From: Clostridia bacterium
Lineage (GTDB): Bacteria; Bacillota; Clostridia; Peptostreptococcales; Anaerovoracaceae
Length of the DNA: 42,318 nt
Assembly (NCBI GenBank): GCA_902363595.1
Contig: CABJAP010000023.1
Location: 1-42,318 of the forward strand
Direction: 5' to 3'
Shown here: positions 16,449 to 24,585 of the stretch, in pieces
Layout: each line of letters begins with the position of its first letter
Position numbering within the stretch: the stretch's first letter is position 1
Translations under genes and position numbers: made by a program
Notes under the pieces: generated by a model
What the model was told of the DNA's origin: nothing
Seen by the model: the letters and a program-made list of their open reading frames with translations, nothing else
Databases searched by the model: none

Positions 16449-17666
16449 CTATATAACTTTTTTCTCCTTTAAGGCCTGCAGTTCCTCATCGGAAAGTCCC
16501 AGGATCCCTTGATACACTTCCTGGTTGCTTTCTCCCAGTCCCGGAGAAGGTTTATAGGGAACATGGTTTTCCGACATCCTGGATGCAAAGCCGGGGACCA
16601 CCAGTTTGCCTCTGTCTTTGGTCTCCAGCTCCACCATCATACCCCGTTTTCGCAGGTACGGATCCTTGGTAATGTCATCACAGTCAAGCACTGCTCCAGC
16701 CGGGATATCCGCTTTGCAGAGAATATCCATCGCCTCCTGTTTGGTGTGCTGGCCGGTCCATTCTTCAATAATTGGATCAAGCACATCTTTATATTGGAAT
16801 CTGGAGCGCGGCGTGGCAAATCGTTCGTCTTCCAGCAGATCCGGTCTGCCGATGATCCGGCACAGATTGGAAAAATGCTTGCTGCCCGGGTGTCTGGAGC
16901 AGTAGATATGTACATAATCGTTTTCGCCGAACGGTTTGCACGGATACATACCGGCCGGTCCCACATCCTCCAGCGGCATGCCGTTGCCCACTCTTTTCGG
17001 CGGTCTGCCTTCCCGGTAATAGGGCTCCCAGCTGGAACGTCCGAATGCGATGACCACATCCTGCATGGCCACTTCAATTCTCTGTCCGACTCCGGTCCGT
17101 TCTCTTTGCAGCAAGGCCGCGATCATGGACATGGCGCACATATAACCGGCTCCCGAGTCCGCCAGATTCAATCCGGATTGGAGAGGCTTTCCTCCCGGAA
17201 ATCCGGTAATAGCAGGCATTCCTCCCACTGCCGTAGCAATGGGGTTGAAGGCAGGATAATCCTTATAGGGGCCATCCATGCCAAAACCTTTGATCTGGGC
17301 ATAGATGATCTTCGGGTTGATCTCCTTGCACTTATCATATCCCAGCCCCAGCTTCTCGATGGAGCCCGGTCCCATGTTCTCGACAATGGCATCGGCTTCT
17401 TTCAGCAGTTGGTAGATCAAGTCCAGCCCTTCCGCGCTCTTGAGATTACATGTAATGGATTTTTTATTCATGTTAACAAGGATAAACCCCACCGAATCCT
17501 GATCCGGCTCTGCAATGGAGTACCGCCCCAGCTCGCCGGTTCCCGGACGCTCTACCTTCCAGACTTCCGCGCCCATCCAGGCCAGCGTTTCCGTACAAAC
17601 CGTGCCCGATTCAAATTGTGTCAAATCCAATATCTTATATCCTGTTAAAGGTCCTGTTTCTGTCAT
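16449..17666 (-). CDS. Family III CoA-transferase (CaiB/BaiF type)
   Basis: A 405-residue cytoplasmic enzyme that moves CoA between carboxylic acids. It begins MTETGPLTGYKILDLTQFESG, a family-typical start. The expected catalytic Asp is Asp170 in LNLADSGAGYM, close to position 169 in formyl-CoA transferase. GFGMDGPYKDYPAFNP and GVGQRIEVAMQD are further family marks. The start overlaps the dehydratase stop (ATGA) and has a GGGAG site, so it is made together with the dehydratase. That matches 2-hydroxyacid systems such as FldA/HadA, which activate the 2-hydroxyacid before dehydration. The exact acid is unknown. Confidence 0.92.
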   Translation of the reverse strand: MTETGPLTGYKILDLTQFESGTVCTETLAWMGAEVWKVERPGTGELGRYSIAEPDQDSVGFILVNMNKKSITCNLKSAEGLDLIYQLLKEADAIVENMGPGSIEKLGLGYDKCKEINPKIIYAQIKGFGMDGPYKDYPAFNPIATAVGGMPAITGFPGGKPLQSGLNLADSGAGYMCAMSMIAALLQRERTGVGQRIEVAMQDVVIAFGRSSWEPYYREGRPPKRVGNGMPLEDVGPAGMYPCKPFGENDYVHIYCSRHPGSKHFSNLCRIIGRPDLLEDERFATPRSRFQYKDVLDPIIEEWTGQHTKQEAMDILCKADIPAGAVLDCDDITKDPYLRKRGMMVELETKDRGKLVVPGFASRMSENHVPYKPSPGLGESNQEVYQGILGLSDEELQALKEKKVI

Positions 17667-18976
17667 CTTTTTTCTCCCTTCCCGATGATTCGATCCTGTA
17701 AGAATGTTTCCACTGCTTCGGTCATTGTTTCCTGGTTCCATTTTCTCGCATCCACTGGATCCGCTCTCAGCTGGAGCACGGGAATTCCCGCATCCTCCAG
17801 CCGTTTGGTAATGAAGTAAGAGCCTTCTACCGCCTGCATGCAGTTTTCCGGAACCAGATAAACAACACCGTCAATTTTATTATGCCTGGCCTCTGAGACA
17901 AACCATTGGGCATTCCAGGGCGGCATATGGAGAAAGTCCTCCATGCCGATAAACCTGGCTGCAAGGGCCCGCAGCGGATCATCTTCCACGTGGTTTCGGA
18001 TATATGCGTCTGCCCCCATAGCCAGATACATGGACCAAATGAACGCGGCGCCGTATTTTTTTTCAAAATACTGATAAAAGCCCAAATTAAACCAGAGCCC
18101 TCTGCCGATCCACATCAGCCGTATTTTTTCATTGGGGCATGCTTTGTGACCGGTATCCACCATGGCCTTGATTTCTTCGTAAAATTTTTGGGCATGATCG
18201 GCAGCCCATTGGGTTCCCCGCTGCCACTGGGCCTGCATCACTGCATTTACCGTATCGGCAATGGTAACCGGGGCCGGCACTGTATCAGCAATTAAATCCC
18301 GCGCCTTTTTATAATAACCTTCCTGCTCATTAATTAAATTCATGACTTTAATCAGTTGATTTTCATCGAACATTCGCCCGGTTTCCATTTCCAGAAAGCG
18401 AATGAATCCTTTCAGCTCCTCTACAGCCGCATCCAGGCGCTCGCTCTCATAAAGCTCTTCCCAGTTGTCCGGAGCTTTCTCCCACCAACGGTCCGGGGCA
18501 ATGGCAGGGATGGTATTTTCGATGGGATAAAACTTGGCGCCGTATTTTTGGGCCAGCAGCTCGAAGATTCTTCCCTGGCTGTTGCAGGTCAGGCGTGTGA
18601 TTGTCAGGGTGGGCCTTGGAAGCCCTCCCCACGGTCCCTGCTCCGGTTCCGGGTCCATGCTTCCGGCAAAAGCGGTGGCGCAATAGCTGCACAAGTCGTC
18701 CCGGTAACCGTTTTCCCGAAGGAAGTTAAAGTAACGCGGAGACATCTGTTTGGCGGAGCAAATGGCCGCCCACCATTGATTAACAACAAATGGTATATCC
18801 ATAGCCCTTAGAATTTCCAGCGGCACATCCGCATTGATGTAAGCAAAGGGTTCTCCGCCGGCGACACGATCCTGCAGTCCGAAAAACCATTCTTTCTGAT
18901 ATTTGCTGGCTGTTTTTGCAGCCTCCATACTTTTAACGGATCTCTGTCCTTTCATCGGCTTTTTTTCTTCCGACAT
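17663..18976 (-). CDS. 2-Hydroxyacyl-CoA dehydratase subunit with intact cluster cysteines
   Basis: A 437-residue member of the HgdB/FldB/BcrB family. With its partner it would remove water from an (R)-2-hydroxyacyl-CoA through a ketyl radical, using a [4Fe-4S] cluster. The start chosen (MSEEKKP) has a strong AAGGAGG site and lies four bases after the upstream stop. Cysteines at family positions are visible: Cys96 in DDLCSYCATAF, Cys131 in RLTCNSQ and Cys379 in VPENCMQ. It is coupled by overlap to the CoA-transferase behind it. The ATP-dependent activator (HgdC-type) that normally starts the reaction is not in the window. Confidence 0.88.
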   Translation of the reverse strand: MSEEKKPMKGQRSVKSMEAAKTASKYQKEWFFGLQDRVAGGEPFAYINADVPLEILRAMDIPFVVNQWWAAICSAKQMSPRYFNFLRENGYRDDLCSYCATAFAGSMDPEPEQGPWGGLPRPTLTITRLTCNSQGRIFELLAQKYGAKFYPIENTIPAIAPDRWWEKAPDNWEELYESERLDAAVEELKGFIRFLEMETGRMFDENQLIKVMNLINEQEGYYKKARDLIADTVPAPVTIADTVNAVMQAQWQRGTQWAADHAQKFYEEIKAMVDTGHKACPNEKIRLMWIGRGLWFNLGFYQYFEKKYGAAFIWSMYLAMGADAYIRNHVEDDPLRALAARFIGMEDFLHMPPWNAQWFVSEARHNKIDGVVYLVPENCMQAVEGSYFITKRLEDAGIPVLQLRADPVDARKWNQETMTEAVETFLQDRIIGKGEKR

Positions 18977-18980
18977 ACCC

Positions 18981-20138
18981 TTACACCTCCTTGATGCTGC
19001 TTGCAAACTCTTCTAATTTTGTCTTTAACGATTCGCCCTCTTCCACTCCATAGGGCCGGCCTGTCAGCTGGAGCATGGGGATTCCCATCTCCTTTAAAGC
19101 CTTTTTCTGCTCGGGGAAATCCCATGACGGAGCATCGTCGTAGAGATACGTATAGGCAATTACACCCTCCGCTCCGCAGGCCCGGGCGCTGCGGCAAATC
19201 GCCTCTACCCGCTCCGACACGAAGGCCCGTTTAGTTCCCGGGCTTCGGAGCATGTAGCGGTCCACGATACCCTTTATGGGCTCCAGGCTGGTATCGATCT
19301 TTTTGTTCCAGTGACGGTCTCCCCAATCGTGGTCCTCACCAACGACCACCATTCCATGCTCTTCCAGCAGCTGATAAAATCCGCTCTGTTCCTGACCGCT
19401 GCCGGTGAGAAAGAGTTTGACGCCGGAAACGGTTTGCCATGCAGCTGCTTCCTGCAGCAAGTCTTCCAAAAGCGCCGAATGGGCGTCCTTTTCCATATAG
19501 AAGGAGGAACCTATGATGACTAACGCTTCGGAGCCGTTGATTCTGCCTTCCCGTCTCAGAGCTGCCATCTTCTCCAGCAGCTCCCGGTTTCGATTGCACT
19601 GATCGGCGGCTTTCAAAATTTCCTGGTCATCCAGTTTTTTCCCAGACCAGGCCTCCAGCTTTTCCCGGAACTGTCCCACGATCTTTTCATTGCGGACCTG
19701 GTGCATTCTGAATCTGGTAAAGAGCCAATCAATGAAATACAGCTCGGGGATCGGTTTTTCCGGTTCTAATGCTGCCACCTCCCGAATATAATAGTAGATT
19801 CGAACCAGCGCATCCGTTGAATTGGAAATGATCAGGCAGTCCATCAAATCGGCATTTGCGCCGTCAATAATCTTTTCGAACTGGGACCTGAGGACCGGCG
19901 GAAAGGCAAATTCCAGATATTGATCCGCCTCCTTCATGGATATGTCAGGTGTTCCGTAAATCCGGTAGGGCAGTATATCCGCCGCCATCAAAAGTTCCTC
20001 CGGCACGTCCCACCCCAGGATGCCTGCTACCTTTTTCCCTTGGGCTTTCCAATCCCTGGCTATGCTCTCCCGATTGTCGTAAATTTCCTTTAACTTTTGA
20101 AACGCTTTGCTGTTTAATGCTTCTTTTCGAATGGTCAT
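18981..20138 (-). CDS. 2-Hydroxyacyl-CoA dehydratase partner subunit lacking the cluster cysteines
   Basis: A 385-residue HgdB-family protein (MTIRKEALNS; start set by an AAGGAGGG site and ATGA overlap with the CocE gene stop). The fold marks are present: AADILPYRIYG near 52, CLIISNSTDALVR near 101, GSSFYMEKDAH near 210 and CGAEGVIAYTYLYDDAP near 321. At the three places where relatives carry the cluster Cys (fCpyvRs, sCD and fCDP-type motifs) this protein has FPPVLRS, SNSTD and LYDD. Only Cys101, 181, 315 and 321 exist, at other positions. It therefore seems a cluster-free partner. Catalysis would rest on the other subunit. Confidence 0.82.
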   Translation of the reverse strand: MTIRKEALNSKAFQKLKEIYDNRESIARDWKAQGKKVAGILGWDVPEELLMAADILPYRIYGTPDISMKEADQYLEFAFPPVLRSQFEKIIDGANADLMDCLIISNSTDALVRIYYYIREVAALEPEKPIPELYFIDWLFTRFRMHQVRNEKIVGQFREKLEAWSGKKLDDQEILKAADQCNRNRELLEKMAALRREGRINGSEALVIIGSSFYMEKDAHSALLEDLLQEAAAWQTVSGVKLFLTGSGQEQSGFYQLLEEHGMVVVGEDHDWGDRHWNKKIDTSLEPIKGIVDRYMLRSPGTKRAFVSERVEAICRSARACGAEGVIAYTYLYDDAPSWDFPEQKKALKEMGIPMLQLTGRPYGVEEGESLKTKLEEFASSIKEV

Positions 20139-21889
20139 TTTATCCCTCCTTGCTGCTTGACAACGGGAAGCGAGATGTAGGATGTATGTACTGCGTCGCG
20201 ATAAATAGTTACCGCAGGCGGCTCTGCTTCCTGTATAAAATAGACTTTCTGACAGGCACATGTGATGGTGACACGGATGCGATGGCCCTTGCAAAAGAGG
20301 TGGGAAAGGGGCTGAAGATCCATTTGCAGGCGGTAAGGCTTTCCCGGTGTAAGCTTGTGTTCATCTTCTTGACAGCATCTGTGCCACGGCAATCCCAGAA
20401 AATCGTAGGGCGGCTGGGAAACTGCACGAAGAGAAGCCCGCAGCTTGCCGTCGGAAAGATAGGTGCCTTTCCCTTCTTCGTCCACATCGATCAAGTGTAC
20501 AAAGAAATCCCCGTCGTCGGATGAAGAGGAAATCCATAAGTCCATTGTCGGATGACCCGTCACCGTCAAATCCTGTTCCAAAGGCTGGCTGGTATAGGTG
20601 AGGCCTTTTTTGTCCCGATCTTCGGTTTGGGTGTGGTTATCGATGTTTTCCCGGATGTCGTAAAAGACCCGGTATTCATCCTGTCCCGACTCTTTTTCCG
20701 GCGCAGTCTTGCTTAGGCTGCCATCATTGATCGAAGGGGCGGTTGTCGACCTTTCTCCTCTCAGGAAAAAGCTTTGTCTTTCTGTATTGGGCAGAGGCCA
20801 ACTGCCGGCAAAGGACCATTCCCCGCCTTCTCTGGCATTTCCTGTGCTGTAGTAGATAGGAGGTTCTTCCATCAGACCGTTTTCAATACCCTTCAGCCAG
20901 TAATCAAAGAAACGCAGTTTTTCGGCGGCCATATCGAATCCAGGGCGGTGGTCCATGTGCCACCAGGGCCCAAACAGCAGCTTCTTGGGCTGCTTCAGGT
21001 TGCGGTACATCATCATCGTATCTCTTCGAAAGACATCTCTCCATCCGCCGTACAGATAGAGTGCGGTCTGAGCCTGATTGATGTCCGCCAGATACGTTAC
21101 ATGGCTGATATCCTCCCACAACCTGGTATCCGTATCCTCGCACCAGGAATCCCGATAAGGGCAAGCCTTCATGTTCTCGGCCTGCCGGGTACTGAATCTA
21201 TGCTGCATGACCGCCTTTTCCAATTCTGCTTTTGCAGCCTCACTTTCCAGCTCACCCACCGGGACATTGCGCAGATCGTCCAAATAAGCGGCATCGGGCT
21301 GGGTACCAAATGCTCTCAGGCTTCCGCCCCGAACCCAGCCGTCGTATTTATCCAGATCGGTCATACCGATAAAGGCAGCTTTCAAGGCCGGCGGTCTTTT
21401 TCGCAGCATCTCCATCTGAGTGGCTCCGTAATACGAGTAACCGAATGTACCCACCTTGCCATTGGACCAGCTCTGCCGGGCCAGCCATGCGCACATTTCG
21501 TATCCGTCCCATGCTTCCTGGTCGCTGTTAACAGATTGCCGGAATCCAAAAGAAGCGCCTGTGCCTCTGACTTCCGCCGCTGCAAACACATAGCCGTGGG
21601 ACACCAGCAGCTTTGCCTGCCCCAGTGTGTCTTCCTCCAGGTCCGGCGCATACTCTGTCCCATCGGTGAACTTCCCTGTAGCAAACACGGTGCGGTAATC
21701 ATAAGGTGTGAAAATCCATACCACCGGCAGGGGTTCTTCTTCTAATACGCCCTGTCTGGTGGGACGGTAGTAATCGACTGCGATTTTCACGCCGTCCCGC
21801 ATCTTTGCATATTCAGAAAATCGTTTCCAGCCGTCATAGCTTGCTTCGCTGTATCCGCTGTAAACGCCCGGCTTTGATATTTTTTCCAT
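20135..21889 (-). CDS. CocE/NonD family serine hydrolase
   Basis: A 584-residue alpha/beta hydrolase of the X-Pro dipeptidyl peptidase/cocaine-esterase (S15) family. The nucleophile is Ser152 in FGYSYYGATQ, the expected GxSxxG box. The early EVRGTGASFG stretch and the later GGWRDVF and GPWWHMDHRPG stretches probably carry the Asp and His of the triad. The second half is the jelly-roll C-terminal domain. No signal peptide is seen, so it acts inside the cell, on an ester or amide. First gene of the dehydratase operon and coupled by ATGA to the next, implying that the released acid is the dehydratase substrate; this is inference. Confidence 0.88.
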   Translation of the reverse strand: MEKISKPGVYSGYSEASYDGWKRFSEYAKMRDGVKIAVDYYRPTRQGVLEEEPLPVVWIFTPYDYRTVFATGKFTDGTEYAPDLEEDTLGQAKLLVSHGYVFAAAEVRGTGASFGFRQSVNSDQEAWDGYEMCAWLARQSWSNGKVGTFGYSYYGATQMEMLRKRPPALKAAFIGMTDLDKYDGWVRGGSLRAFGTQPDAAYLDDLRNVPVGELESEAAKAELEKAVMQHRFSTRQAENMKACPYRDSWCEDTDTRLWEDISHVTYLADINQAQTALYLYGGWRDVFRRDTMMMYRNLKQPKKLLFGPWWHMDHRPGFDMAAEKLRFFDYWLKGIENGLMEEPPIYYSTGNAREGGEWSFAGSWPLPNTERQSFFLRGERSTTAPSINDGSLSKTAPEKESGQDEYRVFYDIRENIDNHTQTEDRDKKGLTYTSQPLEQDLTVTGHPTMDLWISSSSDDGDFFVHLIDVDEEGKGTYLSDGKLRASLRAVSQPPYDFLGLPWHRCCQEDEHKLTPGKPYRLQMDLQPLSHLFCKGHRIRVTITCACQKVYFIQEAEPPAVTIYRDAVHTSYISLPVVKQQGGIK

Positions 21890-22460
21890 GGTGGTCTCCT
21901 TTCCCCATCCATTGGGCTTTGTTTTCTTTGTAAATTCAGAATACCACAGGTCTTTACCGCCACCTAGCAGATTGCTTTTTGTAAGCGCAAAACTGTAATT
22001 CTGTCACATTTTTTCCCGGTAATTTGTTCATGTTGCACATGCCTTTGCATGAAGTTGGTATGGAAAGAAGCGATGTTGAAAATGGGAATCAGCTTTGGGA
22101 TGCATTAGGAAGCCTTAGGCAGTCATGGGAATCAGGTTTGCTCTTTTAATCTGTATTTTATTTCCATTTCTATTCGAAACACGGTAGTTTAGCGGCAATG
22201 TCCATAGGAATCTAAGCTTTTTCCGCTATTTTCCGCAAACTGCGGGGAAGATCCGGGCGCCAGGGGGTCAAGTTAGCGCAAACTTTCATAATCAAATGTG
22301 TAGAATGGAGCAAGTTAGTTTCATTTTTCCAATCGTTTGTAAAAAGCTCATTAGTTTTATATGGACAAGCATGCTGAATTTGCCCATTTCGAATAGGTTT
22401 TTGCAAAAAAACTTAAAATCGGGTTGTGCCGTCCTGGCCGGGGCGGCCGCATGAGTGTTT
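21890..22460. other. Gene-free upstream region of the CocE-dehydratase operon
   Basis: This 570-bp stretch contains no credible gene. It holds the GTTGCACAT/GCATG motif and CATGC-N4-GCATG dyad at 22032-22051, and two direct copies of ATGGGAATCAGSTTTG at 22082-22097 and 22125-22140. All are 140-250 bp upstream of the CocE start and look like regulator sites. A clear -35/-10 pair could not be fixed. Confidence 0.45.
22032..22051. promoter_or_regulatory. Candidate operator upstream of the CocE operon
   Basis: GTTGCACAT followed by the dyad CATGC-CTTT-GCATG. The first half recurs at 15042; the dyad core ATGC..GCAT recurs at 33267 in front of the CoA-transferase operon. Confidence 0.35.
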
Positions 22461-22511
22461 CCAAAAAAAGAACGGCACCAGCCGCTTGCTGCCAAGCGGC
22501 TGATGCCGGTG
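22461..22511 (-). terminator. Strong terminator after the small membrane-protein gene
   Basis: A perfect 10-bp stem CAGCCGCTTG/CAAGCGGCTG, extended by further pairs, is followed on the minus strand by CTTTTTTTGG. It ends the MFS-esterase operon. Confidence 0.9.
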
Positions 22512-22553
22512 TTATTATGCTCTACATCTGAACTGAGGGCTGCATGAATCAAA

Positions 22554-22976
22554 TCAGTTTTCAGCAGATAGCTCCTGGTTTTCTACTTGATCTGTATTTA
22601 TAAAAATCAGTTCGTCAGAAATTTTATTATATTTTTTTATCACATTATCTTTCGAAATCAGATACGCGGACTTTTTATCCAATAAGAGAAAGGATTCCGA
22701 TTTCCCCTCAGGCTCCTTTAGTAAAAACAAATTAGGAACCGGCGTTTCTCTATAGGCTCCTTCAGTTTTCTTCTCAAATTGCTTATAGGAATAAAACTTT
22801 AATTGGTCCTGTTCATCTTTCGAAAACGCTATGTAGCTCTCTTTATTATCTAATTCGGCATTATCGTCTATATGCTCATAGGTGCCAGTAATATCAAATC
22901 CATTTTTGTATAAATTCAAATCATACTGCTGTTTTATAATAATAGCGCACATGCTGAGTAATAACACAACGATCAT
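22554..22976 (-). CDS. Small single-span membrane protein of unknown function
   Basis: A 140-residue protein, with an N-terminal membrane segment (MIVVLLLSMCAIII) and a charged, AT-rich-coded outer part containing DITGTYEHIDDNAELDNKE. It has no recognised domain. The base composition is more AT-rich than the neighbours. The start at 22976 has a GGAGG site only at a long distance and overlaps the stop of a tiny 23-codon frame. The true frame is open for another 22 upstream codons without a start. Adding one A near 23043 would fuse it to an ATG overlapping the esterase stop and give an N-terminus MKSKSKNRDLSGAQGYC. So a frameshift is possible. Operon with the esterase. Confidence 0.6.
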   Translation of the reverse strand: MIVVLLLSMCAIIIKQQYDLNLYKNGFDITGTYEHIDDNAELDNKESYIAFSKDEQDQLKFYSYKQFEKKTEGAYRETPVPNLFLLKEPEGKSESFLLLDKKSAYLISKDNVIKKYNKISDELIFINTDQVENQELSAEN

Positions 22977-23043
22977 TACCCAGGAGCCGCCCTCCTTGCA
23001 ATAGCCCTGGGCCCCTGATAAATCCCTGTTCTTGCTCTTACTT

Positions 23044-24576
23044 TCATTTTTTTGCTCCCGTGGTTTTCTGCTTCAAATGCAGCGGCAGCAATAAATCCGT
23101 ATCTTGATTGCGGACACCTGCCTCAATGGACCAGGCGTGGTCGATTACGGCGGTCAGTCTCTTCTCGGGTGTATAAAGGGGCCACTCTACATCAATATGG
23201 TTTCCGTTGGGATTGCCATTGCGGACAAAGTTGGCCCAGCAGCCGTGAAGCTCTTTTTCCAGCTTGCCGCAAGGCTGATTTCCCTGCACCGGTTCACCCG
23301 TCTGCAAATCCATATATACCAGATGATCCTTTTTCATATTGGTGTAAGGGATCTCAAAGCAATGCTGCGGCCGAATCTTCGCTCCTTGTGGAAGGAAGGA
23401 TATGTAATACAGGTAAGCCTTTCCGCCTCCCTGAGTCTGTGCATTTGCCGTTACCACAGCACCCAGCCTGAGAAGCGCGTCATTCCATAAATCCTGGTAT
23501 GCGTTTTTCCGGTCTCTTTTTGGATCGTGGGATACAAATTCTTCGATCAAATCCGGCGTGAGGGCCTGAGGGAAAACGCCTGCCGCCGCTTGGCAAATTT
23601 CCTCTTCTGTCATATAAAACCCTACGGTATCAAATTCACCTGCCACGGTACCGATCATCAGCGGAATATCAGCGGCTTTTCCCTCTCGCAGCTCCTGACA
23701 GGGATTTTCCGGAAAAATCCCCTGGCCCCAGACCTGTTCAAACGCCCCTGCATCTCCGGTTCCCAGGCCTTTGGCCAATTCCTGCCCTGCCTGACACAGC
23801 TGGTCTGCAGGCATTTTTAATAAATCCTCCAGAGACTGCGCTCCGGCAATCTGGTAAAAACGATCCGCCAGCATGCGCGCATCCTCCTTTGTCTTTAAAA
23901 AGGCGTCGGAGCATGCGGTGCTTTGGCAAATTACTTTTTGAAAGTACGGTCTAGCTTCCGGAATCGCCATTAGACTTGCCACTGACATTCCTCCGGCAGA
24001 CTGGCCTGAAATTGTCACCTGCTGAGGATCACCGCCGAAAGCCTGGATGTTTTCATGAATCCATTGCAGCGCAGCGATCTGATCCAGCGTCTGCAGGTTC
24101 GTGCTGTCCGCATAGATTCCCTCCTGGTCAAACCTGCTCAAATCCAGGCTGCCAAAGATGTTAATTCTGTAGTTGATATTCACATAGACGATATCCGGGC
24201 TTTCAGCCACAAACTGGTCACCGCAATATACGCCGTTATAGCAGTCTTTTCGGTTGCTGCCGGTGGCATAGCATCCGCCGTGGATCCAGACGAGGACAGG
24301 TTTGCCTTTTTTCTGTGGATCCGCTGTCCAAATATTTAAGGTCAAACAATCCTCGCTCATGGGCGGCGCAGTCACCCATTCTTCTTTTTGTACTTCCTGC
24401 CAACATGCAGGCCCGCATTCCGCCGCCTCAAAAATTTCTTTACTAGCTTTCAGCGGCTGGGCTTTCTGCCAGCGCTTCGGGGGCTGGGCATAAGGAATTC
24501 CCAGGAATTCGATCACGCCATTTTCCAATTTATGTCCTATATAGGTTCCTGTTGTTGCTGTTACTGTCGTATTCAT
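23044..24576 (-). CDS. Type B carboxylesterase, copy 1
   Basis: A 510-residue alpha/beta hydrolase of the carboxylesterase/para-nitrobenzyl esterase family (PF00135). Marks are LGIPYAQPPKRW near residue 25, EDCLTLNIW near 75, the oxyanion HGGCY at 99 and nucleophile Ser193 in ISGQSAGG. An acidic residue in TVAGEFDT and the His in PQHCFEIPYTN complete the probable triad. No signal peptide. It splits an ester inside the cell; the downstream acid or alcohol is not known. It lies ten bases behind an MFS gene, an arrangement repeated at 36041-38863. The copies are clear paralogues but not near-identical. Confidence 0.92.
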   Translation of the reverse strand: MNTTVTATTGTYIGHKLENGVIEFLGIPYAQPPKRWQKAQPLKASKEIFEAAECGPACWQEVQKEEWVTAPPMSEDCLTLNIWTADPQKKGKPVLVWIHGGCYATGSNRKDCYNGVYCGDQFVAESPDIVYVNINYRINIFGSLDLSRFDQEGIYADSTNLQTLDQIAALQWIHENIQAFGGDPQQVTISGQSAGGMSVASLMAIPEARPYFQKVICQSTACSDAFLKTKEDARMLADRFYQIAGAQSLEDLLKMPADQLCQAGQELAKGLGTGDAGAFEQVWGQGIFPENPCQELREGKAADIPLMIGTVAGEFDTVGFYMTEEEICQAAAGVFPQALTPDLIEEFVSHDPKRDRKNAYQDLWNDALLRLGAVVTANAQTQGGGKAYLYYISFLPQGAKIRPQHCFEIPYTNMKKDHLVYMDLQTGEPVQGNQPCGKLEKELHGCWANFVRNGNPNGNHIDVEWPLYTPEKRLTAVIDHAWSIEAGVRNQDTDLLLPLHLKQKTTGAKK

Positions 24577-24585
24577 AAAATTCTC

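Noticed and set aside
22212..22552. Small minus-strand frames in the region behind the hypothetical gene
   Set aside because: They run through the strong terminator hairpin and lack ribosome binding sites.
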